Shown: one piece after another, positions 26,495 through 36,086 of the stretch
Position numbering within the stretch: position 1 is the stretch's first letter
Layout: each line of letters begins with the position of its first letter
Source: Eubacterium sp.
GTDB taxonomy: Bacteria > Bacillota > Clostridia > Lachnospirales > Lachnospiraceae
Direction of reading: 5' to 3'
DNA length: 64,000 nt
NCBI GenBank assembly: GCA_017433825.1
Contig: JAFRGL010000018.1
Location: forward strand, 21,228 to 85,227
Notes under the pieces: generated by a model
What the model was told of the DNA's origin: nothing
The model's database searches: none
What the model saw: the letters and a program-made list of their open reading frames with translations, nothing else
Program-made: the position numbers and the translations under genes

Positions 26495-26512
26495 CCGCCG
26501 GAAGGCGGATTT
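26495..26512 (+). terminator. Small hairpin between PAS-CPBP and LRR genes
   Basis: CCGCC, a GGAA loop and GGCGG, followed by ATTTTC. The stem is only five pairs, so termination would be partial; it sits just upstream of the GGAGG ribosome site of the LRR gene and may act as an attenuator. Confidence 0.35.
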
Positions 26513-26524
26513 TCGGAGGCGTTT

Positions 26525-28603
26525 ATGAAAAAGACTTACAGATGTCTGGCTGTATTCCTCTGCATTGCCGCAGTGATTCTTTCTTCCTGCGGGACAGGCG
26601 GCAGTACGCCTGGCGGAAACGCAGGCTCAGAGGCCGTGTCGGAGAAAAGCGAAGCCCCGGCCGCTGCGGCCGTGGATTTTGAATATACTGCGGATGCGGA
26701 CGGCCGCCTTACGCTGACTGCCTATACGGGAACGGAAGCAGACCCGGTCATCCCGGCCGAAATAGACGGACAGCCGGTGGTATCGATAGGAAACGGCTGT
26801 TTTACAGGGCTTCTGTGCATCCGTAAAATCCATATCCCGGAGGGAATCGAAAGCATCGGCGACTATGCCTTTGAATGCTGCAGCGCGCTGGAGAAGGTTT
26901 ATTTTCCCGAATCGCTTAAAAGCATCGGTACCGGTGCGTTTTCCGGCTGCAGCCACCTTACGCTGGCAGACATGCAGGACGGCATCACTTCAATCGGCAC
27001 CGGCGCTTTTCTGTACTGCACCTCCCTCGTAAACCTGGAGCTCCCCGCTGATCTGGAAGCTCTCGGCAGTTTCGCCTTTGCCGGCTGCGAAAGCATTGCC
27101 AGGGTGAATTTCAGGGGAGACGCGCTTACCGCGATCCCGGACCGGCTTTTCTGCGGATGCGCGGGCATGATGTACTGTAATCTGCCGGAAAAGCTTGCTT
27201 CAGTGGGCAAAAGAGCCTTTGCGGGCTGTGAAGAGCTTAGGAAGCTCTGGTTTTTCGAGCCCCTCGAAAAGGTATCCGAATATGCCTTTGAGGAATGTGT
27301 CTCCCTGAAGAATCTGAATTTTCCGGTGGAATACATGGAAAAAGGCACGTTTACCCGCTGCCAGGCTTTGTCTTATTTCAGCTGTGACGAAAGTACTGTC
27401 CGTATCGGGGAAATGGCCTTTTCAGGTTCAGGCATTAAGGATGTCTCCGTTGCCGCAGGCACCAGGGACATCGCCGAAGGCGCTTTTGGAAATTCGTTTG
27501 TGAAAAGCGTCAGCGTTCCCGAAGAAAATGAGTATTATGAGGTGAAGAACGGCTCGCTTTACGCCGACGGCGGGAAAACGCTTCTGGCATATTTCCCCGA
27601 AGATCCCTACGCGGAGGAGGAGCAGACAGAGTTTACCGTACCGGACGGGGTGGAGGTTATCGCCGCCTATGCGTTTTCCAACAGCCCGCTGGAAGTAATC
27701 CGGCTTCCGCAATCATTAAAGGAAATCCATGCTTACGCGTTTTCAAACACCCGCATCACCGGACTGGATATCCCGGAAAACACAGTCCTCGACCCGGACG
27801 CCTTAAAGCAGACCGCCCTTGACGAAGAATCCTCTGACCCCGGGCAGGCAGCCTCGGAAGAAATGCCCAGGCCAGACTTCATCGGTTCCGCCGCGCCGGA
27901 TAAGAGTCTTTTCCACGAAGAGGATTACAGGGATTATCTTGAGATTTCCAACGATGAATTCGAAGCGTGGAGCGAGAAATATCTGGACTATAACAGGCAG
28001 TACGGCATCATTGACCGGGAATACATGCCTTATATCATGATGTACAAGGGAGAAACCATCACCCACTATGTGGCCATGACCGCCGTGCAGAATCACGATC
28101 CGGACATGTGGGACCGGGCAGCCGGCAAATTCGGGGATGATTTCGAAGAAATGTACCTTATGATGAACCACGGCCTCTTTACGGAGCTTCGCCGCGGGAA
28201 AATGTGCGACAGCCTGGTCCTTTACAGCGGCCTGTACGATTCCCAGGTCTGCGCCGCGGCGGGAACGGAAACCCTTCCGACAACGGAACAGCTTGTCCGC
28301 GCCATCGGCAGCACCTTTACCGACCCTGTTATGATAAGCACCACGACGGACAAGGAAGTCGCAGCCGGTTTCGGGGATACGCTTTTCATCATTTATGCGT
28401 CAAAAGAAGCAATGGAATCGCTGGGTGCTGTCGCAATAGACAGCCTGATAGGCACAATGGAAAAAGAGATTCTGATGTGCGCCTATGCGCAGTACAGAAT
28501 CCTGGATGTGGGAACGATGGAAATAACCCCTTCCGACGGAAGCAGCCCTCTGTACCGGAATTATATCAAGGTTGAGCTTCTTGGTCCGGGGAGGACGGAA
28601 TAA
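26525..28603 (+). CDS. BspA-type leucine-rich repeat lipoprotein with ADP-ribosyltransferase-like C-terminus
   Basis: 692 residues. Signal peptide with lipobox LSSC (Cys near 22), then a low-complexity Gly/Ser/Ala linker. From about 65 to 430 there are tandem BspA-type (LRR_5) repeats of the form SIGxxAFxxCxxLxxVxxPxxL. Residues ~470-692 resemble an ART exoenzyme fold: LVLYSGL (568 is the Ser in place of the usual Arg of YRG), ISTTTDKEVAAGFG (Ser605, the STS-like strand) and a MEKEIL segment with Glu646 and Glu648 as the ExE motif. Known: R-S-E-class ARTs modify proteins with ADP-ribose. The missing Arg makes activity uncertain. Probably surface-exposed. Confidence 0.8.
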   Translation: MKKTYRCLAVFLCIAAVILSSCGTGGSTPGGNAGSEAVSEKSEAPAAAAVDFEYTADADGRLTLTAYTGTEADPVIPAEIDGQPVVSIGNGCFTGLLCIRKIHIPEGIESIGDYAFECCSALEKVYFPESLKSIGTGAFSGCSHLTLADMQDGITSIGTGAFLYCTSLVNLELPADLEALGSFAFAGCESIARVNFRGDALTAIPDRLFCGCAGMMYCNLPEKLASVGKRAFAGCEELRKLWFFEPLEKVSEYAFEECVSLKNLNFPVEYMEKGTFTRCQALSYFSCDESTVRIGEMAFSGSGIKDVSVAAGTRDIAEGAFGNSFVKSVSVPEENEYYEVKNGSLYADGGKTLLAYFPEDPYAEEEQTEFTVPDGVEVIAAYAFSNSPLEVIRLPQSLKEIHAYAFSNTRITGLDIPENTVLDPDALKQTALDEESSDPGQAASEEMPRPDFIGSAAPDKSLFHEEDYRDYLEISNDEFEAWSEKYLDYNRQYGIIDREYMPYIMMYKGETITHYVAMTAVQNHDPDMWDRAAGKFGDDFEEMYLMMNHGLFTELRRGKMCDSLVLYSGLYDSQVCAAAGTETLPTTEQLVRAIGSTFTDPVMISTTTDKEVAAGFGDTLFIIYASKEAMESLGAVAIDSLIGTMEKEILMCAYAQYRILDVGTMEITPSDGSSPLYRNYIKVELLGPGRTE

Positions 28604-28657
28604 CGGGAAGTCCTTCCCATACCCTGCAAAAGCAGACATGGCTGAAGAACAGAAAGC

Positions 28658-28684
28658 AACGGCCGCCCTGTCCGGGCGGCCGTT
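28658..28684. terminator. Bidirectional intrinsic terminator
   Basis: Perfect 11 bp stem AACGGCCGCCC / GGGCGGCCGTT with a 5-base loop between the converging LRR and lysS genes; followed by TTAATT on the plus strand and a short T-containing stretch on the minus strand. Confidence 0.8.
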
Positions 28685-28703
28685 AATTGATGATGCAGGC
28701 CGG

Positions 28704-30716
28704 TTAATACAGCTTAGCGCCTGCCGGGATATGGGGATCCACCATCAGGAGATGGAGCTTTTCATCTTCGCCGTCCTTGTGAACGGCGGAAATAAGCATG
28801 CCGCAGGAATCGATGCCCATCATCTTTCTGGGAGGCAGGTTCGTGATGGCGATGCAGGTCTTGCCGATGAGCTGCTCAGGCTCATAATAAGCGTGAATTC
28901 CGCTTAAAATGGTGCGGTCCGTGCCGCTGCCGTCGTCCAGGGTAAACTGCAGCAGCTTCTTGCTCTTCGGAACTGCGGCACAGTCCTTGACCTTCACGGC
29001 GCGGAAGTCGGATTTGGAGAAGGTCTCGAAATCGACAAAATCCGTAAACAGAGGCTCGATGACCACGTTGGAGAAGTCGATCACCTCATCCGGTTCCTTC
29101 GGAACCACCTTCCCCAGAGGGGAAGGCTCTTCATCCGGTTCCTTCGGAACCACCTTCCCCAGAGGGGAAGGCTCTTCATCCGTTTCCTCCGGAGCCACCT
29201 TTCCCTCAACGGGAAGGCTTTCGCTGCCGGTCTTTAAGGATTTCATGGTCGGGAAGGCCAGAACGTCGCGGATGGCTGCAGAATCGGTAAAGAGCATGAT
29301 AAGCCTGTCGATGCCGTAGCCGATACCGCCGGTGGGCGGCATGCCGATTTCCAGTGCATTCAGGAAATCCTCATCCGTATGCTGGGCTTCCTCGTCGCCT
29401 GCGGCGGCGTTCAGATCCTGCTGGTGGAAACGCTCCCTCTGATCAATCGGGTCATTCAGCTCAGAATAGGCGTTGCACATTTCCCAGCCGTTCATGAACA
29501 GCTCAAAACGCTCCACGTAGCCCGGCTTCCTGGGATTTTTCTTTGTAAGCGGCGAAATCTCAATCGGATGGTCCATCACAAAGGTGGGCTGGATCAGATG
29601 CTCTTCCACGTATTCCTCGAAAAACAGGTTCAGGATATCGCCCTTTTTATGTCTTTCTTCAAATTCGATGCCGCGCTCCTTCGCCAGGGCCTTCGCCTCT
29701 TCCGTCGTCTCAATGGCGTCGAAATCCACACCCGCGTATTCTTTTACCGCGTCCACCATGGAAATACGCCTGAAAGGCTGTCCCAAATCCATGGCAATGC
29801 CGTTGTAGACGATGACGTCGCTTCCCAGCACCTCCCGGGCAATATGGCGGAACATGTCCTCGGTCAAATCCATCATGCCGTTGTAATCGGTATAGGCCTG
29901 GTACAGCTCCATCAGGGTAAATTCCGGGTTGTGCCTGGTATCCAGGCCTTCGTTGCGGAATACCCGGCCGATTTCATAGACCTTTTCCATGCCGCCCACG
30001 ATGAGCCGCTTCAGATACAGCTCCAGGGAAATCCGCAGCTTGAAGTCTTCGTCCAGCGCATTGAAATGCGTCTCGAAGGGCCGTGCGGCTGCGCCGCCGG
30101 CGTTGGAAACCAGCATGGGGGTCTCCACTTCCAGAAAGCCCCTTCCGTCCAGGTAACGGCGGATACAGCTGATGATGCGGGATCTCTTGATGAAGGTATC
30201 CTTTACCTCCGCGTTCATGATGAGGTCCACATACCGCTGACGGTATCTTAAATCCGTATTTGTCAGGCCATGGAATTTCTCCGGCAGTACCTGCAGGCTC
30301 TTGGACAGCAGGGTCAGCTCTTCCGCGTGCAGGGAAATCTCTCCGGTCTTGGTGGTAAACACCTTGCCCTTGATGCCGATGATATCGCCCACATCCAGCT
30401 TCTTAAAGCCTTTGTAAGACCCCTCACCGATGGAATCCCTGGCCACATAGCACTGAATCTGCCCCTGCAGGTCCTGTACATGACAGAAAGAAGCCTTGCC
30501 CATCACCCGTTTGCTCATCATACGGCCGGCAATGCTTACCTCGCTGCCCTCCAGGGCTTCGTAATTGTCCTTGATTTCCTGACTGTGGTGCGTAACATCG
30601 TAGGATGTTATGGCAAAAGGATCCTGTCCTGCCGCCACCAGCTCCGCCAGCTTCTCACGGCGTACAGCCAGCAGGTGGTTCAGATCCTGTTCCTGATCCT
30701 GGTTCTGATTTCCCAT
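28704..30716 (-). CDS. lysS: Lysine--tRNA ligase (class II) with C-terminal tRNA-binding domain
   Basis: 670 residues, longer than the usual ~500. The N-terminal OB anticodon-binding domain ([18 protein letters not shown]) is followed by the class II catalytic core: motif 2 [11 protein letters not shown] with HNPEFT, and motif 3 GIGYGIDRL. Residues ~500-544 form a linker of three 15-residue repeats ([15 protein letters not shown]). Residues ~560-670 form a Trbp111/EMAPII-like tRNA-binding OB domain ([34 protein letters not shown]), as found at the C-terminus of MetRS in many bacteria. It charges tRNA-Lys in the cytoplasm. greA lies 18 bases upstream, so both share the greA promoter. Confidence 0.95.
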   Translation of the reverse strand: MGNQNQDQEQDLNHLLAVRREKLAELVAAGQDPFAITSYDVTHHSQEIKDNYEALEGSEVSIAGRMMSKRVMGKASFCHVQDLQGQIQCYVARDSIGEGSYKGFKKLDVGDIIGIKGKVFTTKTGEISLHAEELTLLSKSLQVLPEKFHGLTNTDLRYRQRYVDLIMNAEVKDTFIKRSRIISCIRRYLDGRGFLEVETPMLVSNAGGAAARPFETHFNALDEDFKLRISLELYLKRLIVGGMEKVYEIGRVFRNEGLDTRHNPEFTLMELYQAYTDYNGMMDLTEDMFRHIAREVLGSDVIVYNGIAMDLGQPFRRISMVDAVKEYAGVDFDAIETTEEAKALAKERGIEFEERHKKGDILNLFFEEYVEEHLIQPTFVMDHPIEISPLTKKNPRKPGYVERFELFMNGWEMCNAYSELNDPIDQRERFHQQDLNAAAGDEEAQHTDEDFLNALEIGMPPTGGIGYGIDRLIMLFTDSAAIRDVLAFPTMKSLKTGSESLPVEGKVAPEETDEEPSPLGKVVPKEPDEEPSPLGKVVPKEPDEVIDFSNVVIEPLFTDFVDFETFSKSDFRAVKVKDCAAVPKSKKLLQFTLDDGSGTDRTILSGIHAYYEPEQLIGKTCIAITNLPPRKMMGIDSCGMLISAVHKDGEDEKLHLLMVDPHIPAGAKLY
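29086..29220. repeat. Three tandem 45-base palindromic repeats inside lysS
   Basis: Units at 29086-29130, 29131-29175 and 29176-29220. The first two are identical apart from position; the third has diverged. Each holds two small palindromes, GGTTCC-TTC-GGAACC and CCTTCCCC-AGA-GGGGAAGG. At 45 bases each they keep the reading frame and encode the 15-residue linker repeats. The core resembles a palindromic repeat I recall as common between genes in many gut Clostridia. Confidence 0.85.
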
Positions 30717-30734
30717 GGTAAATATCCTCGTCTC

Positions 30735-31223
30735 TTAGTTGTCTGAATTTCTCTCGATGGCTAAAATATTGTATTCAACGATGCCTGAGGGGGATTCCAC
30801 GTGAATGTGGTCACCGGCCTTTTTGCCGAGAAGGGCCTTTCCCAGGGGGGATTCATTGGAAATAAAGCCTTTCAGGCTGTTCGCCTCGGTGGAGCCCACA
30901 ATGCTGTAGGTTACTTCTTCGTCATATTCCAAATCTTTTAAGGTTACGCGGCTGCCGATGCTGACTGCGTCTGTACCGGCTTCGTCCTCGTCAACCACTT
31001 CGGCATTTTTGAGAATTTTCTCGATTTCTTCAATCCTTGCCTCAATGTCTCTCTGTTCATCCTTCGCTGCATCGTATTCGGCATTTTCGGAAAGGTCACC
31101 CTGTTCTCTGGCTTCCTTGATCTTCTGGGCAATCATTTTGCGCTGATTGACCTTCAGATCCTGCAGTTCGTCCTCCAGTTTCTTCAGGCCTGCATAAGTC
31201 AGAATGTTCTTTTTTTCTTCCAT
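30735..31223 (-). CDS. greA: Transcription elongation factor GreA
   Basis: 162 residues, the usual GreA length. The N-terminal coiled coil includes the conserved EAREQGDLSENAEYDAAKDEQ segment, whose acidic tip reaches through the RNA polymerase secondary channel and stimulates cleavage of backtracked RNA. The C-terminal FKBP-like domain contains YSIVGSTEAN, ISNESPLGKALLGKKAGD and the final VEYNILAIE. It is the first gene of a greA-lysS operon, preceded by a perfect-consensus promoter and a leader containing a terminator-like hairpin. Confidence 0.96.
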   Translation of the reverse strand: MEEKKNILTYAGLKKLEDELQDLKVNQRKMIAQKIKEAREQGDLSENAEYDAAKDEQRDIEARIEEIEKILKNAEVVDEDEAGTDAVSIGSRVTLKDLEYDEEVTYSIVGSTEANSLKGFISNESPLGKALLGKKAGDHIHVESPSGIVEYNILAIERNSDN

Positions 31224-31239
31224 TTTCGTGTCCTTTCTA

Positions 31240-31278
31240 CAAAAACAGCCTTTTTTCCAAGCCGGAAAAAAAACTGTT
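31240..31278 (-). promoter_or_regulatory. Terminator-like hairpin in the greA leader
   Basis: On the minus strand, AACAG, a T-rich arm ending in CC, a GGCTT loop, GGAAAAAA and CTGTT form a long interrupted stem, followed by TTTTT. It lies between the greA promoter and the start codon, about 50-90 bases into the transcript, and could end transcription early or act as an attenuator. Confidence 0.6.
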
Positions 31279-31333
31279 TAAGTCTCTGCAAGAAGCGTTT
31301 TTTTACCTCTTATCCGTATTCAGATTGAACGAT

Positions 31334-31362
31334 ATTATAATCAAATGACAGACAATTGTCAA
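31334..31362 (-). promoter_or_regulatory. Consensus sigma-A promoter for greA-lysS
   Basis: TTGACA (31357-31362), 17-base spacer, TATAAT (31334-31339): a perfect consensus on the minus strand. The stop codon of dusB (31359-31361) lies inside the -35 hexamer. Confidence 0.92.
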
Positions 31363-32339
31363 CTTATATTATTTCCGATGATGTTATCCCTCACCAGCTG
31401 CTCCAGCGCCGCAAAGGTTTCCACCTGCGAAGCTTCGCGCCGGAACCGGGCCGCAAAGGGAAGGCCCGCGGAGTACCAGGCCGCATGGGTGCGCATCTGG
31501 CGCATGGCCAGGTATTCGCCCTTGTCTTCGCAAAGCTTCCGGGCGTGGGTAAGAATCATCTCCCCGATCTCGCCTGCGGAGGGCCGTGCAAGGCTTTCGC
31601 CGGTTTCCAGGAAATGTGCAATTTCCCGGAAAATCCAGGGATTGCCCATGGCCGCCCTGCCCACCAGGATGCCGTCGCAGCCGGTTTCGTCCAGCATTCT
31701 TTTCGCGGAAGGCCCGTCGGTTACGTCGCCGTTTCCGAAAACCGGGATGGAAACCGTCTCTTTCACCCGGCGGATCACCGTCCAGTCGGCTTTTCCGGCA
31801 TAAAACTGCTCCCGGGTGCGGGCGTGCACCGTAATTGCAGACGCGCCGGCCTGCTCGAGGATTTCCGCCATTTCGCAGGCATTGATGTGGCCTCTGTCGA
31901 AGCCGGAACGGATTTTCACGGTCACGGGCTTTTTCACCGCACCTGCCAGTGCGGCGATGATTTCCCCGGCCAGGGCAGGATTCTTCATCAGGGCGCTTCC
32001 CTCGCCGTTTTTCACCACCTTCGGCACCGGACAGCCCATGTTGAAATCGAAAAAGTCAAAGGGCAGGCCTTCTATCCGCCTTCCGGCTTCCGCCACCACT
32101 TCCGGACTGCTGCCGAAAAGCTGGATGGCCACCGGTCTTTCTTCCTCGAAGGTTTTCAGAAGCTCGGCCGTATTCCGGTTGCCGTAATTTATGGCCTGGG
32201 CGCTGACCATTTCCGAAACGGCCAGACCCGCCCCCATTTCACGGCAGATCCGCCGGAATGTCCGGTCGGATACCCCGGCCAGAGGCGCAAGGCCCACCGG
32301 GAAGGCGATATCAACATCCCCGATTCGGACTTTATTCAT
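31359..32339 (-). CDS. dusB: tRNA-dihydrouridine synthase B
   Basis: 326 residues, FMN-dependent TIM-barrel enzyme that reduces uridine to dihydrouridine in tRNA. Signatures: GLAPLAGVSDRTFRRICREMGAGL, NYGNRNT, IQLFGSSPE, FDFNMGCPVPKVVKNGEGSAL with the catalytic Cys, KIRSGFD, VHARTREQFYAGKADW and GNGDVTD with VGRAAMGNPW. The frame stays open to 32435, but the ATG at 32339 matches the family N-terminus (MNKVRIGDVDI). It overlaps the upstream small acidic protein gene by eight bases, showing translational coupling. Confidence 0.95.
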   Translation of the reverse strand: MNKVRIGDVDIAFPVGLAPLAGVSDRTFRRICREMGAGLAVSEMVSAQAINYGNRNTAELLKTFEEERPVAIQLFGSSPEVVAEAGRRIEGLPFDFFDFNMGCPVPKVVKNGEGSALMKNPALAGEIIAALAGAVKKPVTVKIRSGFDRGHINACEMAEILEQAGASAITVHARTREQFYAGKADWTVIRRVKETVSIPVFGNGDVTDGPSAKRMLDETGCDGILVGRAAMGNPWIFREIAHFLETGESLARPSAGEIGEMILTHARKLCEDKGEYLAMRQMRTHAAWYSAGLPFAARFRREASQVETFAALEQLVRDNIIGNNIS

Positions 32340-32745
32340 CTTCGGAATCTTCCTCATCTTCATTGAAATAGTCGTCTGCGGAAAGGAAGGCTTCCATATT
32401 GTCCAGATCCTGGCCCAGGGCTTTGATGATATCATCCATGTCCGTCAGCATGAACACCCGGTAGAACACCTCCAGCTGCTCGAAAAGCTCTTTCTTCTCC
32501 TCCCGCAGCTGCTTAATCCGCAGGTCGGACCCGATATCGTCGTACATGGCGTCCGCTTCCCGGGCCGCTGTTTTCAGGATAAGCGTGCCGTCGTCATTGA
32601 ATTCCACGGTGAAGACGCCGCCGATTTCCTCGGTGTACATGACACACATAATCTGCAGTTCCTCCTGGATTTCCGCAGGCAGGGCCTCAAAATCCGGATT
32701 GAAATAATATTTCTTCTCGTATGAATTTGCTCCGCAAAGAACCAT
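32332..32745 (-). CDS. Conserved hypothetical protein (probably DUF6145-like)
   Basis: 137 residues, acidic, no signal peptide or membrane segment. It starts MVLCGANSYEKKYYFNPDF and has a central DDIGSDLRIKQLREEKKELFEQLEVFYRVF helix and a very acidic end (NEDEEDSEDE). I recall this as a family kept between birA and dusB in Lachnospiraceae; no biochemical role is known to me. It sits between birA (11 bases upstream) and dusB (8-base overlap), so it is part of the housekeeping operon. Confidence 0.75.
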   Translation of the reverse strand: MVLCGANSYEKKYYFNPDFEALPAEIQEELQIMCVMYTEEIGGVFTVEFNDDGTLILKTAAREADAMYDDIGSDLRIKQLREEKKELFEQLEVFYRVFMLTDMDDIIKALGQDLDNMEAFLSADDYFNEDEEDSEDE

Positions 32746-32756
32746 TTCCTTCTCCT

Positions 32757-33548
32757 TTACACGTAGCCGTAAATGCCGCGCACCGACACTTCCCCGGCAA
32801 ATACTTTTTCCGTTTCCCCGTTTTCCTTCTTAATTAAAAGCGCGCCGTCCTCATCAATGCCCAGACAGAGGGCCGTCACACTCCCCTTCGGGGAAATAAC
32901 CGATACCTGCCGCCCGATGTTCACCAGCCGGCTTTCGTACATCGGTTTGAGTGACGCAAAGCTGCCTTCTTTTTCCAGAATCCGCTCATAGGCCGCAAAC
33001 CGTTTCAGTACTTCAGCCAGCATGTCTTCCCGGGATATTTCCCTGCCCGCAGCTTCGCTTAAATAAACTGCCTTGTCCGCCAGTTCTTCGGGCGGGAGGC
33101 CGAAGCCGGTATTGATGCCGCAGCCGATAACGGCGTAATCCATCCTGCTTCCGGCCTCCACAAGGATGCCGCAGACCTTCCGGCTGTCGATGAGCACGTC
33201 GTTCGGCCATTTGATGAGGGATTTCAGGCCGCTTAAAGCCTCGCAGCTTTCCGATACCGCAAGGCCCATGACCGGGGCCAGGAGGCTGAACTTTTCCGGG
33301 GAAAGTTTTGGCCGGACCAGTACCGTAAATGTCAGGCAGTCCTCTGCCCGGCTGTTCCAGGTATTTCCCCTCCTGCCCTTTCCTGCCGTCTGGTTTTCGG
33401 TCAGGAAGACAAAGCCTCCCGCCGCACCTTCCTCAGCGGCTTTTTTCGCGTCATTGTTGGTGGAATCCGTTGTTTCCTTATAGACAAGGACTAAGCCGGC
33501 TGTTTCTTCCTCCAGCCGGCTTTGAATCCTTTCGGGATCGTATCTCAT
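32757..33548 (-). CDS. birA: Biotin--[acetyl-CoA-carboxylase] ligase
   Basis: 263 residues, the short form without the N-terminal DNA-binding domain, so it should be an enzyme only and not a biotin repressor. It activates biotin with ATP and attaches it to a lysine of the biotin carboxyl carrier protein. Signatures: DSTNNDAKK, QTAGKGRRGNTW (biotin/ATP loop), LIKWPNDVLID and KVCGILVE. The C-terminal SH3-like domain includes CLGIDEDGALLIKKENG. It starts three bases after the argF stop, so it is co-transcribed with argF. Confidence 0.94.
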   Translation of the reverse strand: MRYDPERIQSRLEEETAGLVLVYKETTDSTNNDAKKAAEEGAAGGFVFLTENQTAGKGRRGNTWNSRAEDCLTFTVLVRPKLSPEKFSLLAPVMGLAVSESCEALSGLKSLIKWPNDVLIDSRKVCGILVEAGSRMDYAVIGCGINTGFGLPPEELADKAVYLSEAAGREISREDMLAEVLKRFAAYERILEKEGSFASLKPMYESRLVNIGRQVSVISPKGSVTALCLGIDEDGALLIKKENGETEKVFAGEVSVRGIYGYV

Positions 33549-33551
33549 TTC

Positions 33552-34544
33552 TTATAATGCCCCTAACGTAGCCGCCATAACGGCCTTGATGGTATGCATC
33601 CGGTTCTCCGCTTCGGCGAAAACCACGGATTTGGAGGATTTGAAGACGCCGTCGGTCACCTCCATGTCCCTGATGCCGAACCGCCGGCCCATCTCGCTGC
33701 CGATCTTCGTTTTCAGGTCGTGGAAGGCGGGCAGGCAGTGCATGAAGATGGCATCTTCCTTTGTCTGGTTCATCACATCCAGGGTTACCTTGTAGGGTGT
33801 CAGATCGCGGATGCGCTCTTCCCAGATTTCATCCGGCTCGCCCATGGATACCCACACGTCCGTGTAAATGATGTCCGCGCCGGAAACAGCTGCCGTCACC
33901 TGTTCGGTGAGCACGATGGAGCCGCCGGATTTGTCGCAGTATTCTTCACACTGCGCCACCAGGGCAGCATTCGGGAAATACGCCTTCGGTGCGCAGGCCA
34001 CGAAATTCAGGCCCAGCTTCGAGCAGACCACCATCAGGGAATTGCCGGTATTGTACCGGGCGTCGCCCATGTAGACCAGCTTCAGGCCTTCCAGACGGCC
34101 GAAATGCTCTTTGATGGTGAGGATGTCCGCCAGCATCTGGGTGGGATGGTATTCATTGGTGAGGCCGTTCCATACTGGCACGTTGGAATTCTCTGCCAGT
34201 TCTTCCACGATTTCCTGGCCGTAGCCCCGGTATTCAATGCCGTCGAACATGGAGGACAGCACCCTCGCGGTATCGGCAATGCTTTCTTTCTTGCCGATCT
34301 GGGAGGCTTCCGGATCCAGATAGGTGGTGCCCATGCCCAGGTCGTGGGCCGCCACTTCGAAGGCGCACCGGGTCCTGGTGCTGGTTTTCTCGAAGATAAG
34401 GGCCACGTTTTTGCCCCTTAGGGTATCCACGGGGATGCCTTTTTTCTTCTTCTGTTTCAGCTCCGCCGCCAGATCAACCAGATATAAAATTTCTTCTTTT
34501 GTGTAATCCTTCAGAGTCAGGAAATCGCGTCCTTTTAAATTCAT
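33552..34544 (-). CDS. argF: Ornithine carbamoyltransferase
   Basis: 330 residues, cytoplasmic. It makes citrulline from ornithine and carbamoyl phosphate in arginine synthesis, or runs in reverse in the arginine deiminase pathway. Carbamoyl phosphate binding: STRTRCAFE and HPTQ; ornithine binding: DVWVSMGE, and the active-site HCLPAF with Cys. The open frame extends to 34577, but the ATG at 34544 has an AAGGAG site and gives the usual start [14 protein letters not shown]. No arc or other arg genes are near, so the direction cannot be inferred. Confidence 0.95.
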   Translation of the reverse strand: MNLKGRDFLTLKDYTKEEILYLVDLAAELKQKKKKGIPVDTLRGKNVALIFEKTSTRTRCAFEVAAHDLGMGTTYLDPEASQIGKKESIADTARVLSSMFDGIEYRGYGQEIVEELAENSNVPVWNGLTNEYHPTQMLADILTIKEHFGRLEGLKLVYMGDARYNTGNSLMVVCSKLGLNFVACAPKAYFPNAALVAQCEEYCDKSGGSIVLTEQVTAAVSGADIIYTDVWVSMGEPDEIWEERIRDLTPYKVTLDVMNQTKEDAIFMHCLPAFHDLKTKIGSEMGRRFGIRDMEVTDGVFKSSKSVVFAEAENRMHTIKAVMAATLGAL

Positions 34545-34554
34545 TATTATCTCC

Positions 34555-36081
34555 TTACAGCTCGTATAGCCATGCATCCGTGGGCCTTAACGGGTCGATG
34601 ACGGTGGCGGCGTCCACAAGGTCGCTGATACGGTCATTTCCGCCGTATACAGCCTCCCAGATACGGTAGCCGTCCAGGTCACGGCGGCCCATCCTCAGAT
34701 ACAGATCGCCCATCTGGACGAAATACTGGGAAGAGTCCACGTTGCAGTAAATGTCATAGCCCTGGCTCTTCAGGTACTGGAACTTCTCCGCCTCGGAATA
34801 AACTTCATTCCAGGACGCCAGATCCTGGCCGTGGGCGAAAATGATGATGTCCGTGCCGCCAATCAGGGGATCGACGAACTCCTTGAATTTCTGGGTATCG
34901 GTCCGCAGCCATTCCATGTCCGCGTCACCGATACGGATATGCCCCCAGGTGTGGCTCGCAAAGGTCCAGCCGTCCGCCTTGATGCAGTCCGCCACCTGTT
35001 TGGCCGCAGCGCATTCCGCTTCCCAGTTGTAGTTGGGATTGGCATCCAGCCATGCCTGCTGGTCCGCGGTCAGTTCCACGCGGTCACGGTAGCAGTAGTC
35101 GGTACGGTAACCCAGGATGCCGTTGTAGCCGGTAAGGGCAACCGTGCCCTTCGCGCCTCTGTAGGAGAAGTCCGGATGCGCATCCAGGAACTGGTCAAAC
35201 AGGGGGATGCAGTCGTAGGCGCCCACATGTCCGTTGCCTTCCGCGTCCACGTATTCACAGGTAGGCCTTCCGTCGTCGCCGACGATAAGCCTGGTGGCGC
35301 AGCCCCTGCCGTCATAGCTGTGGTAATAGCAGGTATCGTCCAGGGACATGACGAAGGGCGTCTTGCCCTGGGGCAGCCAGATGGTTCTGGGCGTCATGTG
35401 CACCACGCCGTCCGCATCCGTGGTCATGTTCACCATGTCATAAAGGCTTACGATAACGTAGCCTCTGTCATACATCTGCTGCATGATGGCATTGAACTCG
35501 TCCACGGTGGTCATCCACTGACAGAAGCCCGCGGTGGCATTGTTCCAGGACTGGCTGTCCGTAACGGAAAAGCCCCTTGCCGGGTCCACTACCAGGGAGT
35601 GGAAGAAAATATGCGTCACTTCTGTCGGTGAAAAGCCCACCAAAGCGCTCTTCTGCGTCTCCAGGTCCGCCATCATGGCGATAATCTCGGAATCCGAATC
35701 CGCGCCGTCTATGGCAGCCAGCGTCTCAATCGCGCCGTCGTAATCATACTGGGTGGCCTTTAAACGGGCCGCCGCAATCTGCTCGTCACGGCCTGAAACC
35801 GGGGTCGGCTCGATGGTTACTTCGACTTCGCCGGACTGCTGCGCGGAAGACGTCTGCGTCTGTTCCGGCGGTATGTTGTCCCGGCCGGCCACCGAGCTCT
35901 CCGAAGTCACCACGGGCGGATTGTTATCTGCCTCTCTTTTCTTCTTGTCTCTGACAATCAAAACAATGGCGGCTACCAACACCACCAGCAGGGCAATCAG
36001 TATGCCCAGTTTGATGCGGATTTCCCGCTGGCGTTTCCGCCTTCTGATCTCTTTTTTTGATAATTTCCTCTGTTCCGGCAT
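34555..36081 (-). CDS. Membrane-anchored polysaccharide deacetylase-like protein
   Basis: 508 residues. A very basic N-terminus ([14 protein letters not shown]) precedes one membrane helix near 25-45, then a Ser/Thr/Pro/Glu linker, then a long extracytoplasmic domain. It contains [24 protein letters not shown] (NodB-type Asp pair) and [12 protein letters not shown] (His-x3-His metal site), then [10 protein letters not shown]. These point to a NodB-homology carbohydrate deacetylase fold, perhaps acting on cell-wall glycans. Similarity is partial, so the substrate is open. The ATG at 36081 after GAGAGG is chosen over one at 36117 that overlaps the upstream methyltransferase gene. argF follows 10 bases on. 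Confidence 0.78.
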   Translation of the reverse strand: MPEQRKLSKKEIRRRKRQREIRIKLGILIALLVVLVAAIVLIVRDKKKREADNNPPVVTSESSVAGRDNIPPEQTQTSSAQQSGEVEVTIEPTPVSGRDEQIAAARLKATQYDYDGAIETLAAIDGADSDSEIIAMMADLETQKSALVGFSPTEVTHIFFHSLVVDPARGFSVTDSQSWNNATAGFCQWMTTVDEFNAIMQQMYDRGYVIVSLYDMVNMTTDADGVVHMTPRTIWLPQGKTPFVMSLDDTCYYHSYDGRGCATRLIVGDDGRPTCEYVDAEGNGHVGAYDCIPLFDQFLDAHPDFSYRGAKGTVALTGYNGILGYRTDYCYRDRVELTADQQAWLDANPNYNWEAECAAAKQVADCIKADGWTFASHTWGHIRIGDADMEWLRTDTQKFKEFVDPLIGGTDIIIFAHGQDLASWNEVYSEAEKFQYLKSQGYDIYCNVDSSQYFVQMGDLYLRMGRRDLDGYRIWEAVYGGNDRISDLVDAATVIDPLRPTDAWLYEL

Positions 36082-36086
36082 GTCAG

